Notes: generated by a model from the sequence alone, not told the origin. Shown: positions 8,238 through 17,609, numbered from the stretch's first letter. The stretch is DNA of 64,000 bases from Vulcanisaeta sp. JCM 16161 (GCF_001316285.1 NZ_BBDO01000001.1:310001-374000); one strand, 5' to 3'. Made by a program: numbers and translations.

Positions 8238-9073
8238 ATGGCTAAAATCATATATGTTAATGTGAAGCTAAATAACCCTTCACAGTCGTGAATACCGGCA
8301 CTGAGCAGTTCTTCGTTAAGCAGGTGCTCCTGGCCAACGGCCAGGTAATAAGCGTTAAATCCCCAACCCTCTTCCACAACCAGTGGTGGAACGCAATATA
8401 CCCAGCAAAGCCCTCGATGGTGGTGGTATGCTATGTTGAAAAACCCAAGCATTTGCGAGCCAGTGAAGGTCAGCGGGTACTCAATGGCGATTATGCAGGG
8501 CCAGTAACGATAACCGTAAACGACCCACTAGGCGCCGCGTGGCTGATCACTTGGCCGAATGGCACAGCAAACGGCTACTCAACAACCACATTCAATATCT
8601 ACGTAGCAGGGCCAACAACGATAAACGCATACATAACCGAAGTCCCGCCGGGCTTTCAGCAGTGCAGCATAACGCCAAGCCAAACAATGGCAAGCCCAGG
8701 GCAATCAGTGGTATTCCAAGTAACATGCAACAACGGAAATAACAACGGCGATGGCGGAGGCGGCAGAGGAGGCGGAGGTGGAGGAGTCCAACAAACAACG
8801 ACATCAATGACCCAACAAACCACAACCAGTAACAATGACTTAGGACCCACCGGAATGACTGGGCGCTATTTAGATGGAACTCAGCTTCCAGCTAGGTCAC
8901 CAGGAAATCTCCAAGCATATGGCGGCTTCACCGCTACTCATACAAACGTAGATGGCTTGCCATACACCATAATAACCTATAACGGCCAGCCAAACAGTGG
9001 AGGTACTGGATCGCTCAATAGTGGTGGGACGAGTAGCACATACAGACCTCCTCACTATGTCATGCCTCTGTGA
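8238..9073 (+). CDS. Secreted or surface-exposed protein with Gly- and Thr-rich linkers
   Basis: From ATG at 8238 the frame reads AKIIYVNVKLNNP. After a single missing base near 8270 it continues FTVVNTGTEQFFVKQVLLANG, the kind of beta-strand pattern seen in extracellular domains of archaeal surface proteins. A second beta region (PVTITVNDP, GPTTINAYITEVP) is followed by the linker NNGNNNGDGGGGRGGGGGG and a Thr/Gln-rich tract (QQTTTSMTQQTTTS). A final 75-residue domain ends PPHYVMPL. Possible N-glycosylation sites are present. Its membrane anchor may be the ORF just upstream. No enzymatic motif. Confidence 0.5.
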
Positions 9074-9090
9074 TGCAGTTCAAAATAATG

Positions 9091-9135
9091 TTTAGTTTTT
9101 AATTTTTTTTAAAATATCGTTTTTACCCTCTTTTT
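9091..9135 (+). terminator. T-rich tract after the surface-protein gene
   Basis: Within 45 bp after the stop at 9073 there are runs of 5, 8, 5 and 5 T on the plus strand. Archaeal RNA polymerase terminates on such T-tracts without needing a hairpin. The tract serves the plus-strand gene; the convergent gene has no comparable run on its own strand here. Confidence 0.5.
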
Positions 9136-9138
9136 GTA

Positions 9139-10089
9139 TTATGAGCTAGAGCTAGATAGGAGCTGCCACAGTAAATCGACTTCGTGTACAAAGGTATAGT
9201 TAGTGCTGTTCACGCCTGCGATCATCCTATACCACTGCCATAGTGGCAATGGCAGTAACTGCTGCTCAGCCTCACTAGGCGTGAATGGCCCAAGTACTCC
9301 GATACTGCATGGCCCGGTCATGGTTATTGTGCCATTCGGTGTATAGGTAAAGTAGGCAATAAGCAATGAATTCACGTATGTCCAAACCCCATTCTGAAAT
9401 ACCTCCATTCCATTCTTACTGTTGTATGTCCCGCCCAATATGTATAGGAAGCTGTCATGTAGTAGCCGTTAACCTCCCTAAGCGGTAATGCGGCCGTAAA
9501 CATGTACGTGCCGTTTATGACTTCAGCCGCGTAATCCATATCATTGTTCTGAGATGGAGGCCATCCCACGGATATGTCTATGCCTGGATAGCACCAAGTA
9601 GTACCGTTGGCAACAACAGCCGGGGTACCTGGCGGGCAGAGCACGGCCGTTGCGTTATTCCCAAAGCCCTCATACGGAGCCAAGACTTGCGCTACGTATT
9701 GCGGTATCATTATTGCACCTGCGAGCCACGCCGTACCATTATTCAGCACTACCATCTTCCCAAAGCACAGTGCACTATCATTCATCGGATCCACAGAGCC
9801 ACTCGCATTGCTAGGCACGTAAACGTAGACGGTCCTGTTTATGTATACCGGCACTGTCTTGTTCACGTACTTAACTATTGTCTTGTTCACGTACACGGTG
9901 TGGTTCACGTAAATCGCCTCCACCTGCGTCCTTACCTAGACCAACCCAAGGGACTTAGCTACCGGCTGTAGGGGCTTCACATGCGGGCTCGCAACCACCA
10001 CAACCAAGAGGACTATTGCCACTATGCCTATTACTACGAGGGCCCTTAACCACGTTGGCGCGCCCAGCTCACCTAGACCACCAATACAT
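9139..10089 (-). CDS. Signal-anchored, sequon-rich surface glycoprotein (in-frame TAG and a frameshift)
   Basis: A hydrophobic N-terminal anchor (WLRALVVIGIVAIVLLVVVV) precedes an extracellular part dense in N-glycosylation sequons (NHT, NKT twice, NRT, NAS, NDS, NGT several times, NAT, NST). Residues after the anchor form a ladder YVNHT, YVNKT, YVNKT, YINRT at 8-10 residue spacing. The anchor and the body are in the same frame but separated by TAG at 9936-9938, where CAG (Gln) would restore it. A frameshift near 9450 joins DSFLYILGGTYNS to the C-terminal part. TATA-like TTTTTAAA at 10108-10115 suits the ATG at 10089, which needs one more base. Likely a cell-surface or filament component (inference). 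Confidence 0.5.
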
Positions 10090-10333
10090 TAGTGTTGGCT
10101 GGGTTTAAAAATATCTTCTATAGATTAATTAGGGCACAGTAATATAGGCGAGGGCTCTAAAAGTGTCTTCAGGCTCAAGCAATTCGAGGCAATAAGGGAG
10201 ACTAAACACATTGCCAAACCACGACAACCTAATCAATAATTCCTAAATTCAGCTCATGAGCTTTTAACTTTTCTTTAATTCTACTCATAAATTTATTACA
10301 TGAACGAGAATTAGTACAAACGAAGCACGGCAA

Positions 10334-11578
10334 CTATATACTAATTCCCAAGCTCTCTGAATAGAAATGGTATGGGTTTCCATATTCTTTAATGTAATTT
10401 AAGTATTCCAATAATTCATTTCTTATTGCAAAGCGTTGAAAAACCTCATACGCCTTATAGCTAATATTATTTACTGTATTAATCGTGCTTATGAGCTTAT
10501 TAGATTGAGGCGTAATTGAAAAGTTCGCAATGCCTAAAAATGCAGGAAGTACGCCTTTGGGTACGGTGATCATGGCGCCTCTACTGTAAAGGTAATAATT
10601 TAAATTTGAACCAACATTAAATTCTTTAAGAATCGCATTTATGTGTTCCACGAATTGCTTTGTCTCTTCAGCAAATGATACACCGATATTGAACCTATAC
10701 GTGCTACGATATTCAGTATGCAATTTAACGCTCTTTGCACCATTACTCAGAGGTATTTTTATGTCAATAGATGCTAACGCCTTGCCTTTATATGACAGTG
10801 CGACATGATTAATTAAATCATGAATTCTGTAAAACAATGTAAGCGGTAACCTAATTGCTGTATTATTAATTTCTGAAAGTTCACGTAGAATTAACCAAGC
10901 GAAAACACGCGCATTTTCTTCGTCAAAGCGTATTTGATCATCATAAATATATTTAACAGGTAAACTAGTTATTACTTCGATTCTTTTTGCAAGCCATTTA
11001 GGGGCTGGTATATTATTTATCTTATATGCATCTGAGACTGCGTAACCGACATGAATGCCACTATCATAGTTTCCTAGACCATCCGTGGCGTATGCAAAGA
11101 GTAAACCTGTATTCGTAGCTATCATTTTCATAAAGGTTTCTTTTGTGTAAGAATTCAAGCCATTAATTGGCGGCGACATTAAGGCATAACTTGGATGCAA
11201 TTTACCATCTACGGTCAGCGTAGCACCACGCACTTGGAAATTCAGGTGCGTCGGCTTACCATTAAATATATTTATGAAATCTGAAAATATTGGCATGGCT
11301 GAAGCAATAAGTTCTGGACTATTAGATGTATATACAAGCTTTCCCCTGACTATTGAACCATCAAGTAATAAGCCAGCCACCGCCTGAATAACCTTAAACG
11401 TCGATAACCCTGAATTACCGATTATCTTTACGTCTGTGTAAATATTTTTAGTGATTATTAATACTGGTTTAACTGAGGTAACAAGAATATATGCGTCCTT
11501 AAGGTCATTATCGCTCGCTCGAGGTATTATTTTAATGCCACTATCCAGCATTTCAATATTATACTGCCCCACCTCCAA
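10334..11578 (-). CDS. AT-rich 414-aa protein, possibly LAGLIDADG-related
   Basis: An intact gene with clearly lower GC than the flanking chromosome, which suggests recent transfer. Two stretches weakly resemble LAGLIDADG motifs: VAGLLLDGSIVRGKLVYTS near residue 68 and LLFAYATDGLGNYDSG near residue 155, each followed by a beta-type segment and a helix. That would fit a homing endonuclease or maturase-like DNA-binding protein riding in the insertion. The resemblance is my own visual judgement and is not strong. The C-terminal half (residues 240-414) has no recognised motif. No signal peptide or membrane span. Confidence 0.5.
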   Translation of the reverse strand: MEVGQYNIEMLDSGIKIIPRASDNDLKDAYILVTSVKPVLIITKNIYTDVKIIGNSGLSTFKVIQAVAGLLLDGSIVRGKLVYTSNSPELIASAMPIFSDFINIFNGKPTHLNFQVRGATLTVDGKLHPSYALMSPPINGLNSYTKETFMKMIATNTGLLFAYATDGLGNYDSGIHVGYAVSDAYKINNIPAPKWLAKRIEVITSLPVKYIYDDQIRFDEENARVFAWLILRELSEINNTAIRLPLTLFYRIHDLINHVALSYKGKALASIDIKIPLSNGAKSVKLHTEYRSTYRFNIGVSFAEETKQFVEHINAILKEFNVGSNLNYYLYSRGAMITVPKGVLPAFLGIANFSITPQSNKLISTINTVNNISYKAYEVFQRFAIRNELLEYLNYIKEYGNPYHFYSESLGISI

Positions 11579-11607
11579 CGCATTTAATAGTAAATGCGCT
11601 AAGTTAT

Positions 11608-11766
11608 TTATGTAACTAGGTTATGATGATGAATTAACATCGCATATCGCAAATTTTCAAAGTTATCCAAATTAATTTCATATACCCTGCTAAGAAGTTC
11701 TCGTTTAAGAAAATATTTACTTTCATTGAATTCTACATCATTAAACTGAGTAAGGCTTGTAGCCAT
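11608..11766 (-). CDS. Small AT-rich ORF, 52 aa, upstream of the 414-aa gene
   Basis: It starts MATSLTQFNDVEFNESKYFL and ends LIHHHNLVT, 29 bp before the 414-aa gene on the same strand. The composition is AT-rich like that gene, so they may form an operon. The sequence is acidic at the start, then basic (KRELLSRVYEINL), without Cys pairs or a membrane span. Not recognised. It could be non-coding. Confidence 0.3.
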   Translation of the reverse strand: MATSLTQFNDVEFNESKYFLKRELLSRVYEINLDNFENLRYAMLIHHHNLVT

Positions 11767-11921
11767 TTTTAGCCTATCCTTTATTATTAATACTATTTTT
11801 TTCTACATCATCACGCTCCGTAAATGCACGTGCACCCATCACTAAACATTAACTCTCACTAAAGCTTATAAATACGTCACGCACGTACTTCACGTTCAGA
11901 GCTAGCCACAATCTATAATAG

Positions 11922-12362
11922 TTTCCCGATTTTAAGTATGGCAATGATAAGTGCGCCTTTAGGATTTCCAGGGTGCCGAAGTACTTCGAGGTTGTCTCGA
12001 GGAATCACAAGCTCATTTATGACTGGGGTGAGGACATGATAATTAGGCACTTGGTAATGCCGGGCCACATCGAGGATGATACTAAGCCCGTGCTTAGGTG
12101 GATTGCTGATAACATGCCCGGGGTTCTAGTTAACATTATGGATCAGTACAGGCCGGAGAATGAGACGGACCCGAATTCACCAAGGTTTAACCCGGAGTTT
12201 AGGGAGTTGGCTAGGAGACCGAGTAGGGAGGAGTTGATGGAGGTTTATAGGTATGCAAGGGATTTGGGCCTTAATTTTGAGTTGATTAGTTTTGAGAAGA
12301 GGATTGACATTAGGTATTTGGGTGATGAGGATTCGTTAATCGAAAGGCTCAACAACGTATAA
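11922..12362 (+). pseudogene. PflX-type radical SAM protein, C-terminal part (right half of the split gene)
   Basis: Read from 11922 the frame gives FPDFKYGNDKCAFRISRVP followed by KYFEVVSRNHKLIYDWGED, IIRHLVMPGH, and VNIMDQYRPE. These are the family's conserved C-terminal motifs, in the order expected after the LMDI that ends the left half at 7821. A GTG at 11973 could permit separate translation of about 129 aa, but it would lack the Fe-S cluster motif and be inactive alone. The frame is open across the junction back to TAG at 11919. Uninterrupted otherwise. Confidence 0.8.
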
Positions 12363-12388
12363 ATTAGGTTTGGTCGTGGACTAGGGAG

Positions 12389-12757
12389 TTAAAGCAGGAG
12401 TAATTCAGCCTCCTTAAGCGTTCCCCTGACCGGATCCACCTCAAGCCCAAAAATCTCGAGTGCGGTTACGCCAATTACCACCGTATCCTCAGTCTCACCA
12501 AATATTACAGGTACAACCCTCCTTTCACCCATGAGTATTAAGCCTGCTTCCCCAACATCACGCTCCACATAACCACCAAATGCCTTAAACCTCCTTCTCC
12601 TACTTGGTTTTATTCCAAGCTCCTCAAGTATGTCCCTACGTATAACGGTATAAATAGCACCAGTATCTACAATACCATCAACCTCCACAGTCCTCTCTGG
12701 CGCTGATGGATTGAATATGCCAGCCCTAACCTTAACAAAACCCATTAAAGCATTCAT
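12389..12757 (-). CDS. Retropepsin-like aspartic protease, clan AA
   Basis: A 122-aa single-domain protein with the catalytic motif VDTGAIYTVI (residues 29-38), followed by RRDILEELGIKP, a flap-like segment, and IGVTALEIFGLEVDP, the hydrophobic-hydrophobic-Gly motif near the end. The family dimerises so that two DTG loops form the active site; cellular substrates in archaea are unknown. It differs from the two related-fold proteins at 46152 and 51149, which have Asn in place of the catalytic Asp. Start ATG at 12757, with TATA-like TTTAATTAAGG upstream. Intact. Confidence 0.8.
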   Translation of the reverse strand: MNALMGFVKVRAGIFNPSAPERTVEVDGIVDTGAIYTVIRRDILEELGIKPSRRRRFKAFGGYVERDVGEAGLILMGERRVVPVIFGETEDTVVIGVTALEIFGLEVDPVRGTLKEAELLLL

Positions 12758-12832
12758 AAATTACCTTAATTAAATAGTTTTAATCATGAAGTATAACATA
12801 CACGCCTAAATTGGTGTTTGATGGTGATTGTT

Positions 12833-13908
12833 TTAATCAACAACGCCCTCCTCAGTAATCCTAAACGTAACCTCCCTCTCGGGGTGGTATGGCGAGTCGA
12901 AGATCTTGGCAATCCTGACATTCTCCTTACCCTTCCTCAACCAAACCCTATACGTGGCTCCATGAGCAATCACATTACCGCCAGCAGGCTTGAGCGGGTT
13001 TCCAAAGAATACGTCTGGCTGTGCAACCACTTGGTTTGTGACTACCACCGCCACGTTATAAATATCCGCAATCCTAAGTAACTGGGCAATGTGGTGATTA
13101 AGCTTCTGCTGCCTCTCAGCCAGGTTCTCCCTACCTGGGTACTCACTCCTGAAGTGGGCCACTAATGAGTCAATGACTATTAAGCCGATGTTCTCCTTCT
13201 CAATGATCTTCTTACTCTCCTCAATAATCATCATTTGGTGATCACTGTTGTAAGCCCTGGCATAGAGAATATTCTTGAGAGCCTCCTGTGGATCTAAACC
13301 CCTGTACTTAGCCATCTGCATTATCCTCTCAGGCCTGAAGGTGTTCTCCGTATCGACATACAGGGCCTTAGCCTTAAGCCCACCCTTATCCTCGGGCAAT
13401 TGAACCATTACGCTCAATTGATGGCAAAGCTGAGTCTTGCCGCTGCCGAACTCACCGACAAGCTCCGTAATGGCCTTGGTCTCAATGCCACCACCAAGTA
13501 ACTCATCAAGTGACTTAACGCCAGTGCTAATCCTCCTAATGCCCCTCCTCTTCTCGTAAAGCTCGTAGGCTGTTATGAATGGCGTCAAGCCAATGAGCTT
13601 CTGGGCAGCGGCGATGATCTGCTTAGCCCTATCCTCACTACCAAGTATCTCGCTAACTCCTTAACGCTTGCAAAGGCCACGTCCCTAGCTGTGTTGTAGC
13701 CGGCCTCCCTAAGCTTCTGAGCCGTGACCCTACCAACACCCTCAATTTCCTCAACGTCAATCATGGGATAACCGCCACTAACCGTTGCAGTAACGACGGT
13801 ACTCTTCTCACCGCTCTCCTCGCCCGTGTCCTCAACCTCCTCGACCGGTTCCTCCTCCTTCTCTTCCTCAACTTCCTGTTCCTGCACCTTTCTCCTCCCC
13901 TTTGGCAT
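12833..13908 (-). CDS. radA: DNA repair and recombination protein RadA (one frameshift)
   Basis: Archaeal RecA/Rad51 recombinase that forms filaments on ssDNA for strand exchange. An acidic N-terminal tail of about 40 residues precedes a helix-hairpin-helix domain ([19 protein letters not shown]). After a missing G near 13655 the frame continues [20 protein letters not shown]. The ATPase core has GEFGSGKTQ (Walker A) and [14 protein letters not shown] (Walker B). I chose ATG at 13908 (MPKGRRK), not the upstream one, because homologs begin there and a TATA-like TTTTTTAAG lies 24-32 nt before it. An essential gene, so the break is probably a sequence error. Confidence 0.9.
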
Positions 13909-13970
13909 ATTCTCCACTAAAAATAAATGGTTATTACTTAAAAAAACTAAGCAGTGATGATGCAGGGAGT

Positions 13971-14594
13971 TCATCGAAGGCCAGCCCTAATCCTAAGCCA
14001 AACACCCAGGCATGTCTCGCGCCAAAGCCTATCAACGTCATTACCCTCGCCCTCGACAATACGCCTAAGAATGCTCAGTACATCATTACTCACCATTACG
14101 GGCTTTACATAGGCTATGTCATCATCATAACCACAGGTGGCCTTAAGTAACCTATCAACAGCCCTCTTACCAATTAACCTCCTTAACTCATCCCAGGTAT
14201 AACCAACGTAGCCCAACGACTTATAAAGCCTATCGGCAGGTTCATTACCGAACCACGTGGTTGCAACATAAGCATCAGAATCGGCGCAAACCTCCTCAAT
14301 ACTACTCATTAAAATCTTACCAATACCCAAGCCCCTGCATTCCTCAATAACAGCTATGTAGTAAATAACGCATAACTTAACAGAGCCGACGTTAATACCG
14401 TAATAAACGGCGGCGCCAACACTCGAACTATTAATAACGGCCAATGCCACAGAGCCGACTCCATAATCAACGACTGCCCTTGCGTACCTATAGGCCGAGC
14501 CAAAGAAATCCCTCAATATAGGCTCTGCATGGCCCATCAACTCCCTACCACCTATGAGGACGGTGATTGGCCCATCACAATTCACGAAAAACAC
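13971..14594 (-). CDS. GNAT-family N-acetyltransferase
   Basis: 207 aa. The acetyl-CoA-binding motif A is IAVIEECRGLGIGKILMSSIE (R/Q-x-x-G-x-G/A form, near residues 80-100), followed by WFGNEPADRLYKSLGYVGY, the typical motif B. About 60 extra residues at the C-terminus (DVDRLWRETCLGVWLRI) are not part of the usual fold. The substrate is unknown and the neighbours (radA, rps11) do not suggest one. It ends 62 bp upstream of the radA start. Intact. Confidence 0.75.
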   Translation of the reverse strand: MFFVNCDGPITVLIGGRELMGHAEPILRDFFGSAYRYARAVVDYGVGSVALAVINSSSVGAAVYYGINVGSVKLCVIYYIAVIEECRGLGIGKILMSSIEEVCADSDAYVATTWFGNEPADRLYKSLGYVGYTWDELRRLIGKRAVDRLLKATCGYDDDIAYVKPVMVSNDVLSILRRIVEGEGNDVDRLWRETCLGVWLRIRAGLR

Positions 14595-14658
14595 CCAGGC
14601 TAGTGGTACTTAACTAGGTTAAGTTAAAGGGAATAGATATAGGTAGTAATAAATTGAC

Positions 14659-15168
14659 TTATACCCTCCTACCACGCCTACCTCCAGGTGGTCTAATGGT
14701 ATCCGTCGGTATTGGTGTCACATCCTCTATACGGCCAATTATTAAGCCAGCCCTGGCCAAGGCCCTAATGGCGGCAGCTGCACCGGGGCCCGGGGTCTTT
14801 GGGCCGTAACCACCTGGCGCCTTAACCTTTATGTGCACTGCATTAATGCCCCTACTCATGGCTATTTGGGCGGCCTTGTAGGCAGCCATCATTGCGGCGT
14901 ATGGGCTGGGTTTATCCCTATCGGCCTTAACCACCTGTCCGCCGCTGACCCTGGCCACGGTCTCGGCGCCTGTTAAGTCCGTGATTATTATTATTGTATT
15001 ATTATAGCTGGAGTAAACGTACGCGACGCCCCACCTAAGCTTCCTAGCCCCGCTAACCTGCGTTGGTTTTATCTCGGGTAGCTGCGTTGGTTGTGGCGGT
15101 ACTGGCTGGGCTGGCTGTGCCTCTCCCTGAACCTCCTCAGTAGCCTTTTCCGTGTTTCTCTCTGACAT
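14659..15168 (-). CDS. rps11: 30S ribosomal protein uS11
   Basis: Small-subunit platform protein contacting 16S rRNA helix 45 and the mRNA exit region. The core motifs are [38 protein letters not shown] and [13 protein letters not shown], ending [11 protein letters not shown]. At 169 aa it is longer than the usual 130 because of a Glu/Gln/Pro-rich N-terminal tail of about 40 residues. TATA-like TTTATAAAAT (15196-15205, minus strand) lies about 30 nt before the ATG, fitting a leaderless transcript. It stands apart from other ribosomal genes. Intact. Confidence 0.95.
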   Translation of the reverse strand: MSERNTEKATEEVQGEAQPAQPVPPQPTQLPEIKPTQVSGARKLRWGVAYVYSSYNNTIIIITDLTGAETVARVSGGQVVKADRDKPSPYAAMMAAYKAAQIAMSRGINAVHIKVKAPGGYGPKTPGPGAAAAIRALARAGLIIGRIEDVTPIPTDTIRPPGGRRGRRV

Positions 15169-15215
15169 TCGGTGGTTGGCATTTTAACTCATTTTATAAA
15201 TTTTCTCGCTATTGA

Positions 15216-15952
15216 CTAATGACTGCCTCTCATGCTCTCGATAATGCTCATCATGTGGCTAGTGCCAACCCTAAACCTCATGGGGTCAGGTTCCCTCTCA
15301 GAAACGCGTAGCAGGTCAAGAACCTGCTGATAAGTCCTTATACCGCCAGCAACCTTAATCCCGATCTTTGGGTTGTACTTCCTGGAGAGTTCGGCCATTA
15401 ACTTGACATTCTCGATTTGGGCTCCGGTTTTATTGCCGATTCTTTCCGCGTACTCCTTCTCCTCAAACCCGGTGCTCGTCTTTATGAAGTCAGCCCCAGA
15501 CTGCATCACGATCCTATACAACTCAAGCTTCTCCTCCCTAGTCGTGTAGGCATCCTCCACAATAACCTTTATGACCCTACCCTCCCCATGCGCCGCCTCA
15601 ACCACGGTATTTATATCATGCTCAACCTCACCCCAAAGCCCAGACTTAACAAGGCCCATTGGAGCCACGATATCAAGCTCATCAGCATACTGCGAGTAAC
15701 GTTTAATGGCGTCTACCCTAGCTCAGTGGTGCCGGCGCCAAATGGGAAGTCGACCACGGCAACAACCTTGAAATTATAACCCTTACGAGCCATGTACTCC
15801 CTGGCGTACCGAAGAAATACTGGGTTTATCGTTATTGAATACGCGCCGTACCTAGCCGTATCCTCAATCAAAGCCTCAATCTCCCTCGTTGAACCGTACG
15901 GCCTAAGGTACGTATTATCTATTAAACCGATGATGTTTACCTCCATACCCAC
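15216..15952 (-). CDS. deoC: Deoxyribose-phosphate aldolase (one frameshift)
   Basis: Class I aldolase cleaving 2-deoxyribose 5-phosphate to acetaldehyde and glyceraldehyde 3-phosphate in nucleoside catabolism. Visible are IDNTYLRPYGS at the start, VVDFPFGAGTTE, the Schiff-base lysine in FIKTSTGF, and IKVAGGIRT. A missing base near 15716 separates residues 1-79 from the rest. The repaired length of about 245 aa fits. Either of two in-frame ATGs (15952 or 15946) could be the start. Confidence 0.88.
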
Positions 15953-16027
15953 CTAAGAACGCATTAAACTATTAATGCTTTATCCACCTGAAATACTTAT
16001 TAATGATTAGTACATCGGTAGCTAAGT

Positions 16028-17227
16028 ATGAGTGAACCAACCATTAAATCAATTAGGGTTTTAACCGTTATGGGGAATTTCGAGTGGCCCATTGTGAAGG
16101 TTGAGCTTAGTAATGGCCTTGTTGGTTATGGGGAGTGCCACAGGGGCCCGGTATTAAGGAGGTCTTGAAGAGAGCTGAGGAGTTGATTAAGGGTAGGGAG
16201 GTCAATGTTGAGTATCTGTTGAGACTCATTAGGAAGCACATACCAAACTCCGAGTGGGGTGTTGTTAATAATGCAATTAGTGGCTTAGAAACAGCCTCTG
16301 GGACTTAAAGGGTAAGTTAACGGGTCTTCCTGTCTATGAACTACTTGGTGGTAAGGTTAGGGATAGGGTCGCGGTTTACGCGGACCTACACGCTGGCGCG
16401 GGTATCATTGAGACAGGTGGTAAGAGGTGGGTCGAGTTGGCCAGTACTGAGGTTGCCTACAACGTTGAGAATTACATAAAGAGGGCCAGGGAGGCAATGA
16501 GCATGGGGTTTAGGTACATTAAGTTCGATGTTGATGTGCCGGAGGGCATGATGGAGACCGAGTTTGATAGGACCTTTAGCATGAGGATTGTTAAGTTCGT
16601 GACTTCATTCATAGGTGGGGTTAGGGATGCCGTTAAGTACGATGTTGATATAATGATTGATGGGCATTGGGCATTTAGTGTGCCCACAGCCATAGCCATA
16701 GCCAGGGAGTTGGCTAAGTACGACGTGTTTTGGTTTGAGGATCCGGTACCGCCTGAGAACATCGATGCCATGAGGAAGGTTAGGCTTAAGTCGCCGGTGC
16801 CCATAGCCACTGGCGAGAAGCTGTATAGGCTTTCGCAGTTTAGGGAATTGATTGAGAAAGGAGCCACAGACATCATACACCCTGATGTGCAGAGGCTCGG
16901 CGGACTACTCGAGATGAAGAAGATAGCCTACTTAGCCGAGGAGTACTACGTGCCAGTCGCAATACATAATATCTCAAGCCCAATAGGAACCATGGCCAAC
17001 GCCCACGTGGCAGCCACAATAGGGGATTTCATAGCCATTGAGTGGCATGCCATTGACCTGCCTGGTGGCCTGACATGGTTAAGGAGGGCATGATAATAAA
17101 GGATGGCTACATAACACCGCAGAAGAGACCAGGCCTTGGGGTTGAGCTGAACGAGAGAGTTGCCGTAGAGCATGCGAAGGATCCAACGAGGTTAAGGAGT
17201 TCCTTTAAGAAATTAAAAATTAAATGA
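16028..17227 (+). CDS. Enolase-superfamily sugar-acid dehydratase-like protein (three frameshifts)
   Basis: Mandelate racemase/muconate lactonising enzyme family, roughly 400 aa after restoring single bases near 16150 (CCC), 16303 (C) and 17083 (GGG). The N-terminal capping domain ends at GLETALWDLKGKLTG. The barrel has the metal ligands DIMIDGHWAF, WFEDPVPPEN and ATGEKLY, and the catalytic His in AIHNISSPIG. The C-terminus (PGLGVELNE) resembles archaeal D-gluconate/galactonate dehydratases of the Entner-Doudoroff pathway. The exact sugar acid cannot be told. A box C/D sRNA gene begins about 20 bp after its stop. Confidence 0.78.
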
Positions 17228-17247
17228 GGAATACTGCGCCTTAGCCT

Positions 17248-17302
17248 AGGTGATGAGTGAGCCCCAAGCGTGAAATTGATGAAGAAAACGAACCAACTGA
17301 TT
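17248..17302 (+). ncRNA. Box C/D sRNA, candidate 3
   Basis: Box C GTGATGA (17250-17256), a 13-nt guide (17257-17269), variant box D' GTGA (17270-17273), a 5-nt spacer, box C' ATGAAGA (17279-17285), an 11-nt guide (17286-17296) and box D CTGA (17297-17300). A TATA-like TTAAAAAT at 17213-17221 lies at the expected distance. Predicted pairing targets are GCTTGGGGCTCAC (guide 1) and TTGGTTCGTTT (guide 2). It fills the gap between the convergent dehydratase and eL14 genes. Confidence 0.63.
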
Positions 17303-17303
17303 A

Positions 17304-17609
17304 TTACTGCTGTGTTGGTATCATGCTTAATTTAGGCTTAACAACCTGCTTCATGTAGTCAACTAGGTTAGCCTCCTCAAGCGCCTTGAGGACCTCCTCA
17401 TCACTGGCCCCCTTCTTAATGTTTATCTTATACTCCGTTGGTTCGATGTGCTTCACATTGACGGCCCTCCTCTTAACGCCTGTTAAGGATTTTGGCCCCG
17501 TTATTATTACGAAATTCTCATCCTTAATATCCACAATAACGCATTTCCTACCAGCCTCCCTACCGGCAACCTTCACGCATACCCTACCAATGTCGAATAC
17601 CCTAGGCAT
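17304..17609 (-). CDS. rpl14e: 50S ribosomal protein eL14
   Basis: Large-subunit protein of about 101 aa with an N-terminal KOW-type SH3 barrel: RVFDIGRVCVKVAGREAGRKCVIVD, then VKRRAVNVKHIEPTEYKI. Lengths and motifs match archaeal L14e. ATG at 17609 is preferred over TTG three bases earlier because family members begin MPRVFDIGR or similar. A TATA-like TTATAAAG lies about 25 nt upstream. The C-terminal tail KLSMIPTQQ is free of known motifs. Intact. Confidence 0.92.
   Translation of the reverse strand: MPRVFDIGRVCVKVAGREAGRKCVIVDIKDENFVIITGPKSLTGVKRRAVNVKHIEPTEYKINIKKGASDEEVLKALEEANLVDYMKQVVKPKLSMIPTQQ

Larger units (their letters stand above)
7822..11921. mobile_element. 4,100-bp insertion inside a radical SAM gene
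   Basis: The boundaries are set by the two collinear halves of the interrupted gene: the left half ends DI at 7821 and the right half resumes FPDFKYG at 11922. TAG is present at both edges (7822-7824 and 11919-11921), a possible 3-bp target duplication. No clear terminal inverted repeats, transposase or integrase are seen. The cargo is a membrane-anchor ORF, two Thr/Asn-rich surface proteins in convergent orientation, an AT-rich 414-aa protein and a 52-aa ORF. It could be an integrated genomic island, a homing element, or, less likely, an assembly artefact. Confidence 0.5.

Noticed and set aside
10171..10236. Short open stretch FRLKQFEAIRETKHIAKP between the glycoprotein and the 414-aa gene
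   Set aside because: About 24 codons with no start codon or recognisable family; possibly a gene remnant, but too short to support.
11831..11840. TGCACGTGCA palindrome near the right end of the insertion as a terminal repeat
   Set aside because: It is 80 bp from the boundary and has no partner at the left end; no terminal inverted repeats could be matched.
13909..13974. Longer N-terminus for RadA from 13974
   Set aside because: The extra residues (NSLHHHCLVFLSNNHLF) are unlike RadA and overlap its TATA-like promoter; ATG at 13908 fits homologs.
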